From positions 1 through 18,217 of the forward strand of contig JAITSI010000055.1 in the NCBI GenBank assembly GCA_031287845.1: a DNA stretch of 18,217 bases. Direction: 5' to 3'. Shown one piece after another: positions 1-7,478 of the stretch. Every line of letters begins with the position of its first letter. Within the stretch, counting starts at the first letter, position 1. The stretch is from Puniceicoccales bacterium. Its GTDB lineage: Bacteria; Verrucomicrobiota; Verrucomicrobiia; Opitutales; JAIRLM01. Below the pieces are notes generated by a model. It was not told the DNA's origin. It saw only the letters and a program-made list of their open reading frames with translations, and did not search any database. The position numbers were made by a program, and so were the translations under genes.

Positions 1-190
1 CCCGTCCGTCCGGCGTCCCGAGCGAAGCGAGGGATGATAGCGCATTGCGCGCCGGACGGTACGGCACTCCGTGGGCGGGGGATTGGCAAAGGGGCGCGGC
101 AGCCCCCTTTGCGACCTCCAGCCCCCTTTGCGACCTCCAGCCCCACCGTCAACCGGCGGACCTGGTTTACGGGTCCTGGTCCTGCCAGGA
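1..190 (-). repeat. Mosaic dispersed repeat, left copy
   Basis: Read on the minus strand, this stretch starts with GGACCCGTAAA (stop codon of the 187-aa gene inside it). It continues with a CCGGTTGACGGTGGGG module and then two tandem copies of a module starting CTGGAGGTCGCAAAGGGGG. The module around 64-110 forms a perfect 9-bp hairpin (GCAAAGGGG / CCCCTTTGC, 9-nt loop). The same modules in the same order occur on the plus strand at 16445-16640, and part of them again on the minus strand at 18151-18205. The outer end (1-20) matches 18046-18064. No gene is supported in 1-166. The role is unknown; the hairpin could act as a 3' end or transcription-attenuating structure for the phage operon. Confidence 0.8.
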
Positions 191-730
191 CCCGGCGGCG
201 ATGGCGAAGGTGCCGATGGAGCCGGACGAAAAGGAACTTTGCGAAGGGACCTGCAGGTAGAGGGCCAGGGGAATGCCTAAAAAGCTGGCCGTGGCGCTGG
301 CAAGGAGCCGATGGCCGGCCAAGAGCTCCGTCGCCAGGAGGACTTCCTGGTCCGGGTAGCTGCCGTCGGCGAGCTGGAATTGGAAAAAATACTGGCCGGC
401 GCCGTTGGCATGGGCCAGGGCCGGGCTGAAAAAAAAGGAACTCGACCGGCCGGCGGCCGTGTCCACCGCGGTCCGGGAAAAGCTGGGACTCTGCAGGAGC
501 CGCTGGAGAGGCTGGCCGTCCACGGAGCAGGTGAATTCCTCGGACCAGCTGCCCCAGCCGTCCACGGCGTAGGAGTAGCGGATGGTCAGGGAGCGGAGCA
601 GCCAGTGGGCCCGGGCAACGGCCGCCGGGGCGAGGGGACCCAGGTTTTCCGCACCGGAAGCGGCCAGGATGGGAACCGGCCGGGGCAGCCCGCAGGGACC
701 GGTTGCGACGAGAAATGGCTCCAGGCTCAT
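167..730 (-). CDS. Hypothetical protein, last gene of the phage operon (187 aa)
   Basis: I do not recognise the family. The start is an ATG overlapping the stop of the upstream hub-like gene (ATGA, 727-730), with a strong GGAGGGGAGGG Shine-Dalgarno just upstream, so the start is well supported and translation is probably coupled. The protein has no clear membrane segment or signal peptide. It is rich in Ser, Ala and aromatic residues, with an FFF run coded by an A8 tract on the plus strand (429-436), which suggests a beta-rich structural protein. As the last gene after a tail fibre and hub-like gene it is probably a distal tail, baseplate or fibre-accessory component; that is inferred from position only. 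The final residues (QDQDP) and the TAA stop lie in a dispersed repeat, so the native C-terminus may have been replaced by repeat insertion. Confidence 0.7.
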   Translation of the reverse strand: MSLEPFLVATGPCGLPRPVPILAASGAENLGPLAPAAVARAHWLLRSLTIRYSYAVDGWGSWSEEFTCSVDGQPLQRLLQSPSFSRTAVDTAAGRSSSFFFSPALAHANGAGQYFFQFQLADGSYPDQEVLLATELLAGHRLLASATASFLGIPLALYLQVPSQSSFSSGSIGTFAIAAGSWQDQDP

Positions 731-2475
731 CCCTCCCCTCCCCCGGCGGCGTCGGCGGCGTAGGGCTGGGAGGCGATGGAAAGCCGCTTTTTGAGTACGC
801 CGTCCTCCACCACGTCCTCCTCCCTGGGCTGCAAAACGAGGCCCGCCCTTTCGATGGAGTTGGCGTCCAGGGAAATTGTGGCGTCCGCCCCGCCGGTGAG
901 CAGGAGCTTTCCATAGCTCGCCGCGCCGAGCTGGCCCTGGCCCAGCGGCCCCAGCTCCGGCAGTGGCAGGTCCTCGCCCTGGCCGCTCACCCGCCCGTAG
1001 CTTTCCCGGGGCGTTCCCCGGCCGCGGTTGGCCCGGGCCAGGCGGATGAGCCGGTCCAGTCCCAGCTGGGCCGGCGGCCCGAAGCGCAGCGTCACCCGGC
1101 CGCTTTCCACCTCCTCCTCGCACTCCTGGACCTCGCCGCCCATTTCCTCCCACTCCGTCCGGCCTCCGGAAAGGTTCACGGACCAGGCCAGGGAAATGTC
1201 CCGCGGCGCGCCGTCCTCCCAGCTCAGTGTTCCCTCGTAGGGCACCTGGGAAAGGCATTCGTAGAGCAGCTGGGCCAGTCCCTGGGGCGCCACCTCCTGG
1301 CCCAAAAAGGATTCCAGCCGGGAATAGGTGCGGCTTAGGGCGTCCGTCGCCCGCAGCGGGACCGCCACCTCCTGGGAGTGCACCTCCGTGCCGTCGGTGC
1401 CATCGTAGGCGATGGTGGCCCTGGCCAGGTCCGCCTCCACGGAAACGTCCATCCAGCCGGCGATGGCGCCCTCCACCAGCTCCCTTGGGAGCGTGGAGCC
1501 GCGGGAATGCTCCAATATCTGCAGCGAGTTGGTGGGCAGCTGGGCCAGTGCCGGCAGGTGCCCCTGCCACCAGGCGGCGCTGTCCGGGGCAATGGTCTCC
1601 GTCCGGACCCGCTGGCTCAGGTAGTGGCTGCGCACGCCGGCCAGCTCGACGGTCAGGACGAGCACCCGGGGCTGGTTTTCCGCCACGCCGCTGGGAAAGC
1701 GCTCCGTTTCCACGCTCTGCCAGCTAAGGTCGCCGCTGCGGTGCAGACGCTCGTATTTGAGGACCACGCCCTGCAGGTTGAGGTCATGGCGGGCGCTGAC
1801 GGCGAGGGAGTGCAGTTCGCCGCAGGGGAAAGTTTTTGCGACGGCCGCCGCCCGGCGGGTCAGGTGGAGCGTGGGGGTCTCCTCCGCGTAGTCGAACCAG
1901 AGCCGGGCGTCGGGAACCCAGCGCAGGACCCGGCGCAGCGCCTCGGCACAGCTCAGGTCCTTGCACTCGTCGAAGGGAAAGGTCTGGGCCAATTCCTCCG
2001 CCCCCAGCGCGTGGGCAAAGGGCGCCCCGGCGGCGATGGCGTAGTCGAGGATGTGGATGAGCTGTTCCCGCAGGGTGAGGGGCTGGCCCAGCAGGCTCTG
2101 GCCCAGAATGAGATGGCTGCGCTGGCCCACAACCAGGCCGCTGGCCGGGTCATCGGGATCGGCGGGCAGGTTCCAGCCCTGCTGGTAGACGATGGAGTCC
2201 AGGTGCCACCAGGGGCCAACGATGCGGCACTCGGCGAAGCCGGTGCCGGCGCCCGCCGCGGCCGGCGGCTGCAGGGCCACGCCGGAAAACCAAAAAACTC
2301 CATCCCGGAGGATTTGCACGGGCGCAAGGGCAGGGAATGGCAGCGGGCCCTCCGGCCCACCGCGGCGGAGGATGACCTCGTCCAGTCCCTGGTTCCGGCG
2401 AATTCGTCGCAGCTGGCCGATGGCGTGGTAGGCCAGCGGATGGGCAATGCCCTGGCAGATGAGGGTCCAGTCCAT
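727..2475 (-). CDS. Putative tail hub/baseplate-like structural protein (582 aa)
   Basis: This long intact ORF follows the tail fibre gene by 8 bases, with AGGAA upstream of the ATG. The N-terminal third has short beta-rich stretches rich in Trp and Phe (VFWFSGVAL, then GPWWHLDSI near residues 85-95), resembling the first domain of phage hub proteins that wrap a tail or baseplate. An alpha-helical segment around 120-190 includes REQLIHILDYAI and AEALRRVLRWVPDARLWF, a pattern seen in gp27/gpD-like hub proteins where a domain is built around a local frame. The C-terminal part is acidic and beta-rich. No peptidase or lysozyme motif was seen. The name rests on position and general pattern, not on a recognised family. 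It could instead be a receptor-binding or adaptor protein. Its stop overlaps the start of the next gene (ATGA). Confidence 0.65.
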   Translation of the reverse strand: MDWTLICQGIAHPLAYHAIGQLRRIRRNQGLDEVILRRGGPEGPLPFPALAPVQILRDGVFWFSGVALQPPAAAGAGTGFAECRIVGPWWHLDSIVYQQGWNLPADPDDPASGLVVGQRSHLILGQSLLGQPLTLREQLIHILDYAIAAGAPFAHALGAEELAQTFPFDECKDLSCAEALRRVLRWVPDARLWFDYAEETPTLHLTRRAAAVAKTFPCGELHSLAVSARHDLNLQGVVLKYERLHRSGDLSWQSVETERFPSGVAENQPRVLVLTVELAGVRSHYLSQRVRTETIAPDSAAWWQGHLPALAQLPTNSLQILEHSRGSTLPRELVEGAIAGWMDVSVEADLARATIAYDGTDGTEVHSQEVAVPLRATDALSRTYSRLESFLGQEVAPQGLAQLLYECLSQVPYEGTLSWEDGAPRDISLAWSVNLSGGRTEWEEMGGEVQECEEEVESGRVTLRFGPPAQLGLDRLIRLARANRGRGTPRESYGRVSGQGEDLPLPELGPLGQGQLGAASYGKLLLTGGADATISLDANSIERAGLVLQPREEDVVEDGVLKKRLSIASQPYAADAAGGGEG

Positions 2476-2483
2476 GGCGTTTC

Positions 2484-4631
2484 CTAGTAGCTGCCGATGC
2501 CATCGGCGAAGGTCCAGGGCAGAATGGCGAAGCTATACCAGCTGCGAAACGACGCGGCCCCATTGGCCGCGCTGGCCGTCCGCGTCAAAACGAAGTCATT
2601 GTTCGTAATGGCCGAGGCCTGGCTCCGCGCCGCCGCGGGGAATCCCACCGGCGCCACCTCGTCGTAGCCGCGCATGCAGATAACGGTGCCCGCGTCCTCC
2701 AGCGGCATGGGAAAGGAAATGCGCTGGACGATGGCCTGGTTGGAGCTCACGGAGCCGGAGTAGGTCACCAAAATCCGCTGGTAGCGGAAGCGGTTGGACC
2801 AGACATCTTCCACGCGGCTGGGGAATTCCGGCTCCGCGCTGTCCGTTCCAATGCGCAGGGCCGGCCGGCGGATGTAAAACTTGTAGTCGTCGCCCACCGC
2901 CGTCCCGCTGCGGAAGGGATAGTGGTGCATGTGGATGCAGATCTGGGTCACGTTTGCGGCGAGGGTGAATGGGATCGCCACGCGGGCAAAGCCGTCCGTT
3001 GGGGCGGTCAAAATGGGCACAAAGTCCTTCACCATGAGGGAATTGGTCTGAAAGCGGCCGTTGTAGTTGATGACGATCGGGTAGTTAGCGTAGGTTGTGC
3101 CGTAGATGGCGACTTCCAGTCCGTTTTCCTCCTCGTTCTGGGGAAAATCCGTGCCGAATTTGAGCCCAAAGCTGAGCATAAGCGTCTGGCCCCGCAGCGG
3201 TGCGGTTTCCTTCCCGGTGAATGGCCGGTTGAAGCGGAAGCGGGAACTGCCGTTGAACACGGCCACATTGCCATTGGTACGGTCGAAGCAGGCATCGTTG
3301 CAGGAAGGATTTCCGCCCATGGCCGGAACGGCGGAAAAATAGGCCGGCTGGGCCACGTCGGCGCCATCCTCGTAGATCATCCAGCCGTCGAGCGCGGCGA
3401 CGCAGCTGGAATCGGTAAAATAGGGTTTCTGCGCGTAGGAACTATAATTGAATAGGCCGTTGCTGGGCCAGAGATTCCGGGAAGGGGCCGCGGCAGTGCC
3501 CCCGCCGCCGATCGCCTCGAGCTGGCCATCGGTGTAGGACTTGGAGTCGGAAAGGGCCGCGGCGGCCGCGCCATCGGCATGGGACTGGGCCGATGCCAGG
3601 GTATCCGAACCTACCCCATCGGCATAGCTCTTGGCCAATGCCAAAGTGTCCGTCCCCACCCCGTCAGCGTAGCTCTTGGCCGATGCCAAGGTGTCCGTCC
3701 CCACCCCATCGGCATAGGTCTTGGCTGAAGCTATAGTATCCGAACCTACCCCATCGGCGTAGCTCTTGGCCGATGCCAAGGTGTCCGTCCCTACCCCGTC
3801 GGCGTAGGTCTGGGCTGAAGCCAGGGTATCCGATCCCACTCCGCCGGCGTAGGACTGGGCCGATGCCAAAGTATCCGAACCCACCCCATCGGCGTAGGTC
3901 TGGGCGGCGGCGAGCGCGGCAGCGGCGAGCGAATCGGCGGCGCTGGCGGCGGCGCTGCCAATGGCGTCGGCGTAGACCTTCACGCTGTGCTGGCTGGGCA
4001 GGGCCGCCGTCGAATCGCTGGACAGGTCTTCCTCGTCCAGGACCGTCCGGGTGGCCGCTTCGCCCAGCCCTAGATTTTCCCGCGCCGCCGCCCCGTCGGC
4101 CAGGTCCGCCAGGTTGGAGGTTTTTCGCAGAAAGGGAGCGTTGTCCCCCACCGAACCATCCGGCGGCAGGAAGATAGTCCCGCCGCGGGAGGACTCGCGG
4201 ACCAGGATGCGGCCCGCCGCGTAGGGAATGATCTCACCGCCCTGGGTCCTTGCCCAGATGACCAGCCAGGCGTCGCCGGCCGGGAGTCCCGTCTCCTCGT
4301 GGGAAAACAAAAAAACCGCCTGCTGGCCGGTTCCCTGCTGCCACGCCTCCAGGGTTAGCGTGCCGTCCCAATCGCCCTGGGCCAATTCCCCATACATCAG
4401 CGGCGCGGAGGAACCGTCCGGAGGGGTGTCGTTGGGCCCCATGGCGTGCACCTCAACCGCCAGGGATGCCAGGTTGGACAGGTCCTCAATTTGTCCCCGC
4501 CGGAACAGGGCCAGCTCCAGGCGCAGGTCACCGCCGCGCCAAAAGCTGATCTTGCGCCCGTCGGGCAGGGCGCTGGGGGCATCGAAGTTGGCACCGTCGC
4601 AGGCGATGCGCAGGGTGGAAAGGTGGGCCAT
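2484..4631 (-). CDS. Phage tail fibre-like protein with 15-residue repeats (715 aa)
   Basis: The likely role is a trimeric fibre for surface or receptor binding. Residues 1 to about 165 form a beta-rich particle-attachment domain. Residues 173-190 (NLADLADGAAARENLGLG) match the NL-x-DL-x-D-AR-x-NLGLG linker common in phage tail fibres. Residues 245-349 are seven consecutive 15-residue units of the type SYADGVGSDTLASAK, bordered by degenerate Ala-rich units (about 205-244 and 350-375), an expected shaft. Residues from about 385 to the end form a mixed aromatic and beta-rich globular domain with several Cys, likely the tip. No endosialidase or peptidase motif was seen. GGAGGAG lies upstream of the ATG and overlaps the end of the preceding gene; the next gene starts 8 bases after its stop. 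Fibre identity is strong from architecture; the receptor is unknown. Confidence 0.82.
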   Translation of the reverse strand: MAHLSTLRIACDGANFDAPSALPDGRKISFWRGGDLRLELALFRRGQIEDLSNLASLAVEVHAMGPNDTPPDGSSAPLMYGELAQGDWDGTLTLEAWQQGTGQQAVFLFSHEETGLPAGDAWLVIWARTQGGEIIPYAAGRILVRESSRGGTIFLPPDGSVGDNAPFLRKTSNLADLADGAAARENLGLGEAATRTVLDEEDLSSDSTAALPSQHSVKVYADAIGSAAASAADSLAAAALAAAQTYADGVGSDTLASAQSYAGGVGSDTLASAQTYADGVGTDTLASAKSYADGVGSDTIASAKTYADGVGTDTLASAKSYADGVGTDTLALAKSYADGVGSDTLASAQSHADGAAAAALSDSKSYTDGQLEAIGGGGTAAAPSRNLWPSNGLFNYSSYAQKPYFTDSSCVAALDGWMIYEDGADVAQPAYFSAVPAMGGNPSCNDACFDRTNGNVAVFNGSSRFRFNRPFTGKETAPLRGQTLMLSFGLKFGTDFPQNEEENGLEVAIYGTTYANYPIVINYNGRFQTNSLMVKDFVPILTAPTDGFARVAIPFTLAANVTQICIHMHHYPFRSGTAVGDDYKFYIRRPALRIGTDSAEPEFPSRVEDVWSNRFRYQRILVTYSGSVSSNQAIVQRISFPMPLEDAGTVICMRGYDEVAPVGFPAAARSQASAITNNDFVLTRTASAANGAASFRSWYSFAILPWTFADGIGSY
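3585..3899 (-). repeat. Seven tandem 45-bp units in the tail fibre gene
   Basis: Seven in-frame 45-nt units encode (S/T)Y-A-D/G-GVG-(S/T)-D-T-(L/I)-A-(S/L)-A-(K/Q). Units differ at only a few bases, mostly at the S/T and K/Q positions, so the array looks recently expanded or homogenised. A 15-residue period fits a right-handed (15/4) coiled coil or similar trimeric shaft. Unit number could change by recombination or slippage without breaking the frame. Confidence 0.95.
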
Positions 4632-4636
4632 GGCAA

Positions 4637-5038
4637 TTAGGACTCCTCCCCGGTGACAACGGCCAGGGCCCCGCCCACGATGTCATAGCCGTGGACCGTG
4701 CTGCCACCCTCCTGGGATCCCTGCAACCTTCGCAGCACGGCGGAGGTCAGCGCATAGCGCTGGCCCTCGGCCACGATGGTGACTGTCCCGTCCAGCTCGG
4801 CCAGGCAGGTCCCGTGGCTGAGCAGGAACTCCGTCGCCGCCCGCACGGAGCCATGGCGGCGCAGGACGGAAAAGCGCAGGGAAACGGTCCGGTTGCCCCG
4901 GTCCAGGGGCCGGGCGTGGTCCGCCCCGATGCCCGTGGCGATCTGCACGGCACCCTCCACCTCCAGGACCATGTCGTAGGGTTCCTGTTCCCCGTCCCGG
5001 CCTGCGGCCAGGACCCAATTTCCCATAAAAATTTTCAT
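4637..5038 (-). CDS. Small phage structural protein (133 aa)
   Basis: I cannot name the family. The ATG overlaps the previous stop (ATGA, 5035-5038), with GGAGGG three bases upstream. The protein is beta-rich with alternating hydrophobic residues (TVSLRFSVLRRHGS, TVTIVAEGQRYALTSAVL, YDIVGGALAV), no Cys-rich or membrane segment, and a soluble acidic tail. It sits between a neck/tail-completion-like protein and the tail fibre, where a tail tube, tail-completion or adaptor protein would be expected. A tail-tube-like role is possible but unproven. In the window it is the only candidate for a tube-type protein, which matters because no tape measure is present. Confidence 0.68.
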   Translation of the reverse strand: MKIFMGNWVLAAGRDGEQEPYDMVLEVEGAVQIATGIGADHARPLDRGNRTVSLRFSVLRRHGSVRAATEFLLSHGTCLAELDGTVTIVAEGQRYALTSAVLRRLQGSQEGGSTVHGYDIVGGALAVVTGEES

Positions 5039-5490
5039 ATTCCCTCCAAAATTAGCTGGGTTTCAAAGCACAGCTCCACCTCCAGCTGCGTATTCCCGGG
5101 AAAGTCCTCGCGAATTTGCCAGGGATCCCGGCTCCGCGGCAGGAGAACGCAGGGAAGCCGGCTCTCCGGCAGCTCCGCCCCGGCCAGGATGCGCTGGATG
5201 CACTCCGCCACCGCCAGTGCCCGCCGGCCCGGTCCAGCGGCCGCCATTTCCTCCACCACCCGCACCCGCAGCTCCACGGTGGCAGTTTCCGGCCTGGGGC
5301 AGCGGCGGGGAAATGCCACCGGCAGGGGCGGCAGCACGACCGCGCACAGGGCAACCGATTCCCGCATCCACACCCGCAGGGCGGAGCGCAGGTCCCCGCG
5401 GCGGTAGTTTAAAATTTCCACGCCGGCCAGGTCCCCGTGGCAGCGCAGCCGCTCGTAGACTCCCCACTGGAGCCGCTCCAGCGTCCCCAT
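5035..5490 (-). CDS. Neck/tail-completion-like protein (151 aa)
   Basis: It follows the gp36-like gene with a TGATG overlap: the A at 5490 is shared by the stop and the chosen ATG. GGAGG lies 7 bases upstream of that ATG; a GTG at 5493 would add one residue. The protein begins with a helix (LERLQWGVYERLRC), then IEILNYRRGDL-type and LRVRVVEE-type strands, and ends with an ELCFETQLIL strand. This layout and position resemble Mu gp37 (DUF1834) and minor tail-completion proteins that cap the connector in tailed phages. The family assignment is tentative; its place directly after the gp36-like connector is the better evidence. Confidence 0.7.
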   Translation of the reverse strand: MGTLERLQWGVYERLRCHGDLAGVEILNYRRGDLRSALRVWMRESVALCAVVLPPLPVAFPRRCPRPETATVELRVRVVEEMAAAGPGRRALAVAECIQRILAGAELPESRLPCVLLPRSRDPWQIREDFPGNTQLEVELCFETQLILEGI

Positions 5491-5945
5491 CACAGCCCCT
5501 CCAGCAGTTCCGACCCCAGCCGCGACCGGCGCCGGTGCAGGCAGAGAAAGGTCCCGGCGCCGGAAAGGTGCAGGCCGGGGTGCGCGGGCCTGCTCACCGT
5601 TCCCTCGCCCCGGCCAATGCGCAGCAGATTCCTCCTGGCATTGTCCGCCGCCCGCACCTGGTCCGGGCTAAGCCGCAGCGGGGGAATGCGGGTCTGGAGC
5701 CGTTCCAACGCCAGGGCACAGCCGTCGGCGGCCAGCTCCTTGGGAATCTTTTCCTCCTCGGCGCTGAGCAAAAATTTTCCCGACGCCGCCACCGCCGATC
5801 GCACGCGCCGCACCACCCCGTCCAGCACACCGGGCAGGGGATCCCGCTCCCCGGGCCCCAGCACCGCCGACCGCAGCAGCCCCAGCTGCGCCGCCGACAG
5901 AACCGTTTCCATGTCCTTTGCCGTCAGCTCGATCCAGTCATCCAT
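5490..5945 (-). CDS. Mu gp36-like head-tail connector protein (DUF1320-like, 151 aa)
   Basis: The protein starts with a W-I-E-L-T-x-x-D-M segment followed by helical stretches (VLDGVVRRVRSAVAAS, ELAADGCALALERLQTR, VRAADNARRNLLRI). That is the layout of Mu gp36/DUF1320 connector proteins, in which an opening LT-x-x-D-(L/M) is followed by helices that pack under the portal. Length is typical. The start ATG has GGGGGA five bases upstream. It is the first gene after the major capsid gene, exactly as in Mu-like phages, and its end is coupled to the next gene. Assignment is moderate: the order is characteristic, the sequence signature weak. Confidence 0.7.
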   Translation of the reverse strand: MDDWIELTAKDMETVLSAAQLGLLRSAVLGPGERDPLPGVLDGVVRRVRSAVAASGKFLLSAEEEKIPKELAADGCALALERLQTRIPPLRLSPDQVRAADNARRNLLRIGRGEGTVSRPAHPGLHLSGAGTFLCLHRRRSRLGSELLEGL

Positions 5946-5960
5946 GGCTTCCCCCTGCGG

Positions 5961-5990
5961 CTGCCCCGGCCCGCCTGCGGGCCGGGGCAG
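5961..5990 (-). promoter_or_regulatory. Perfect 14-bp hairpin after the capsid gene
   Basis: Arms CTGCCCCGGCCCGC and GCGGGCCGGGGCAG are exact complements separated by CT. The hairpin lies 19 bases after the capsid stop in a 64-base gap, in an operon where gaps are otherwise mostly overlaps. No U-run follows on the minus strand, so it is more likely an mRNA-stabilising or processing hairpin or a partial attenuator than a full terminator. Confidence 0.6.
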
Positions 5991-6009
5991 CCTTTCCCCT
6001 ATGCCGGTG

Positions 6010-6978
6010 CTATGCTCCGGTCCCGTCCGTGATGCTCAGGTGCTGCATGCCCAGCGCCGACGTGATGACGATGTTGCTGTAGTGCTCCACCGTGATGTCC
6101 GTGTACTTGCTGTGCTCCTCCACGTAGACGCGGAAGTTGCTGCCGTCGATGGGCGTGACGAAGCGCTTGATGTTCGCCGGCTCGTCTTTGATCAGGTCAT
6201 TGCGCGCGTGGAATGCGTAGACCTCATTGCCAACGATGGCGGCCTTTGCCGTCGCCGTGCTCTGGTAGCGGGCCCCGAGGATGCGGATTCCGTCGACAAA
6301 GAACTTGCGGGCCAGGTCGTCCAGGGAAAGGGTCGCCGCCCGCTGGGCCGCCGCCGTGAACTGGCCGTCGTAGACGTTGGAGCGGATGTCCCAGGCCCCC
6401 TCGCCGAAGAGGATGCGGTTGGGCCGTACCCCGGATGCGTCGCCTGCGCTGGCCAGCGCCAGGCGGATGTCCGCGTCCGGATTGCCCTGGCCCGCATCGC
6501 CGCCCCAGGTCTTCGCCGTGGCGGTGGTTGAGGCGTTGATGGCCGCGATGGCCCGGCGCAGCTCGTTGCGGTAGAGGCGGCGCAGCAGCAATTGCACGTG
6601 CCGCTCCTGCCAGTCGTCGCCCGCCGCGTCGTCGTGGTCCACGCGCACGGTCAGGCCCTTGTTGTAGGTCTTGCCCATGACGGAGCTGCCGCTGAACTCC
6701 ACGCGCTTGAAGGCGGAGCCGATGGCCCGCACGTCGTCGCTCTCCGACAGGAATGCCTCGCCGCCGTCGGTTTTTTTGAATTCGAAGCGCTTGCCCACGT
6801 GGATCACCGGCGCCACAAAGCTGAGCAGGCTTTCAATGTTCTCCGGATCCCGCCAGCCCACGGTGAACGTGGTAAGTGGCTCCGAAAAGTTGGACGAGGT
6901 GAAGCGGGCCTCGTTGGCCGCGTGCACCACGCCCTTTTCCAGGTTTCCGCCGTCCGCCGGCAAAATTTCTGCGTTCAT
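6010..6978 (-). CDS. Major capsid protein (322 aa)
   Basis: This is the main shell subunit by size, position and composition. It is soluble, without Cys, about 320 residues as usual for HK97-fold capsid proteins. It is placed after the protease/scaffold and cement-like genes and before the gp36-like connector. Stretches near the middle (VRPNRILFGEGAWDIRSNVYD) and near the end (PIDGSNFRVYVEEHSKYTDI) match the type of capsid protein found with Mu-like portal and terminase genes in many bacteria, with a helical spine segment around residues 125-150 (QLLLRRLYRNELRRAIAAI). It is not close to Mu gpT itself. AGGAG lies upstream of the ATG, 15 bases after the preceding stop. Hairpins flank the cement-capsid pair at 7441-7460 and 5961-5990. 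Confidence 0.82.
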   Translation of the reverse strand: MNAEILPADGGNLEKGVVHAANEARFTSSNFSEPLTTFTVGWRDPENIESLLSFVAPVIHVGKRFEFKKTDGGEAFLSESDDVRAIGSAFKRVEFSGSSVMGKTYNKGLTVRVDHDDAAGDDWQERHVQLLLRRLYRNELRRAIAAINASTTATAKTWGGDAGQGNPDADIRLALASAGDASGVRPNRILFGEGAWDIRSNVYDGQFTAAAQRAATLSLDDLARKFFVDGIRILGARYQSTATAKAAIVGNEVYAFHARNDLIKDEPANIKRFVTPIDGSNFRVYVEEHSKYTDITVEHYSNIVITSALGMQHLSITDGTGA

Positions 6979-6993
6979 GTATATTTTTCTCCT

Positions 6994-7413
6994 CTAGGAT
7001 GCGATGGTTAATTTTTGGGGAAAGCGGGACAGCACCTCCAGCGGCTCGCCCTCCGCCACCGCTCCGGCCAGGGCCAGGCCCACCTGCACGTAGCTGCCGG
7101 CGGCCGTCGCCAGGGCCTGCACCTTCCCTCCGGCGCCGACTGCCAGCTCCGCTCCCTGGGGAATTGGCTCCGCCGCCACCATGGTGAGCGTGCGGCCACC
7201 GCCTAAAAACTGCACGGCGATGGGGTCTCCCGCCACGGCCTCGTCGTCGACGGTGCCGATGGGCAGGTCAGCGGCGCCGGCCACCTTCACCGTTCCGGCC
7301 TCGCCGGCCAGGGCAACGAGCAGATGGCGCCGGGGCAGGGCCTCGCCGGCCGTCAGGGTACAGCTCCCCGCGTGGGTGCCGTCGGCCACATTGGAAAAGA
7401 TAAGATTTTGCAT
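6994..7413 (-). CDS. Capsid cement/decoration-like protein (DUF2190-like, 139 aa)
   Basis: The small, Gly/Ala/Val-rich, almost Cys-free protein alternates short strands and turns (GEAGTVKVAG, VAGDPIAVQFLGG, GSYVQVGLALAGAVAEGEPLEV), the pattern of DUF2190 capsid-cement proteins in which G-x-x-V-x-x-A-L and AGE-type turns recur. Such proteins bind the outside of the shell and stabilise it. The ATG at 7413 is chosen because GAGGAG lies about seven bases upstream; an in-frame upstream extension to 7563 runs into the protease gene and lacks support. The next gene, the major capsid gene, is 15 bases away. Family call is moderate. Confidence 0.68.
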   Translation of the reverse strand: MQNLIFSNVADGTHAGSCTLTAGEALPRRHLLVALAGEAGTVKVAGAADLPIGTVDDEAVAGDPIAVQFLGGGRTLTMVAAEPIPQGAELAVGAGGKVQALATAAGSYVQVGLALAGAVAEGEPLEVLSRFPQKLTIAS

Positions 7414-7440
7414 GCTAGACTCCTCTATGGTGGTGGATTG

Positions 7441-7460
7441 CCGGGCGGCTGAGCGCCCGG
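7441..7460 (-). promoter_or_regulatory. 7-bp GC hairpin before the cement-capsid pair
   Basis: CCGGGCG and CGCCCGG form a perfect stem with a 6-base loop in the 65-base gap between the protease gene and the cement-like gene, leaving 27 bases to the next start codon. With the hairpin at 5961-5990 it brackets the capsid pair. It could protect a processed mRNA 5' end or reduce read-through; neither is shown. Confidence 0.5.
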
Positions 7461-7478
7461 CCGGGTGAAAATGAACCG

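Noticed and set aside
34..429. Small plus-strand frames at the left edge
   Set aside because: Arg/Pro/Gly-rich translations of repeat sequence and of the antisense of the last tail gene.
167..1570. Longer 467-codon version of the last tail gene
   Set aside because: The extra N-terminal part overlaps the hub-like gene and is Gly/Arg/Pro-rich shadow sequence. The ATG at 730 has a strong ribosome site and overlaps the previous stop.
1378..2487. 369-codon plus-strand frame opposite the hub-like gene
   Set aside because: It has no family pattern or ribosome site, and the minus-strand operon structure with coupled starts is much better supported.
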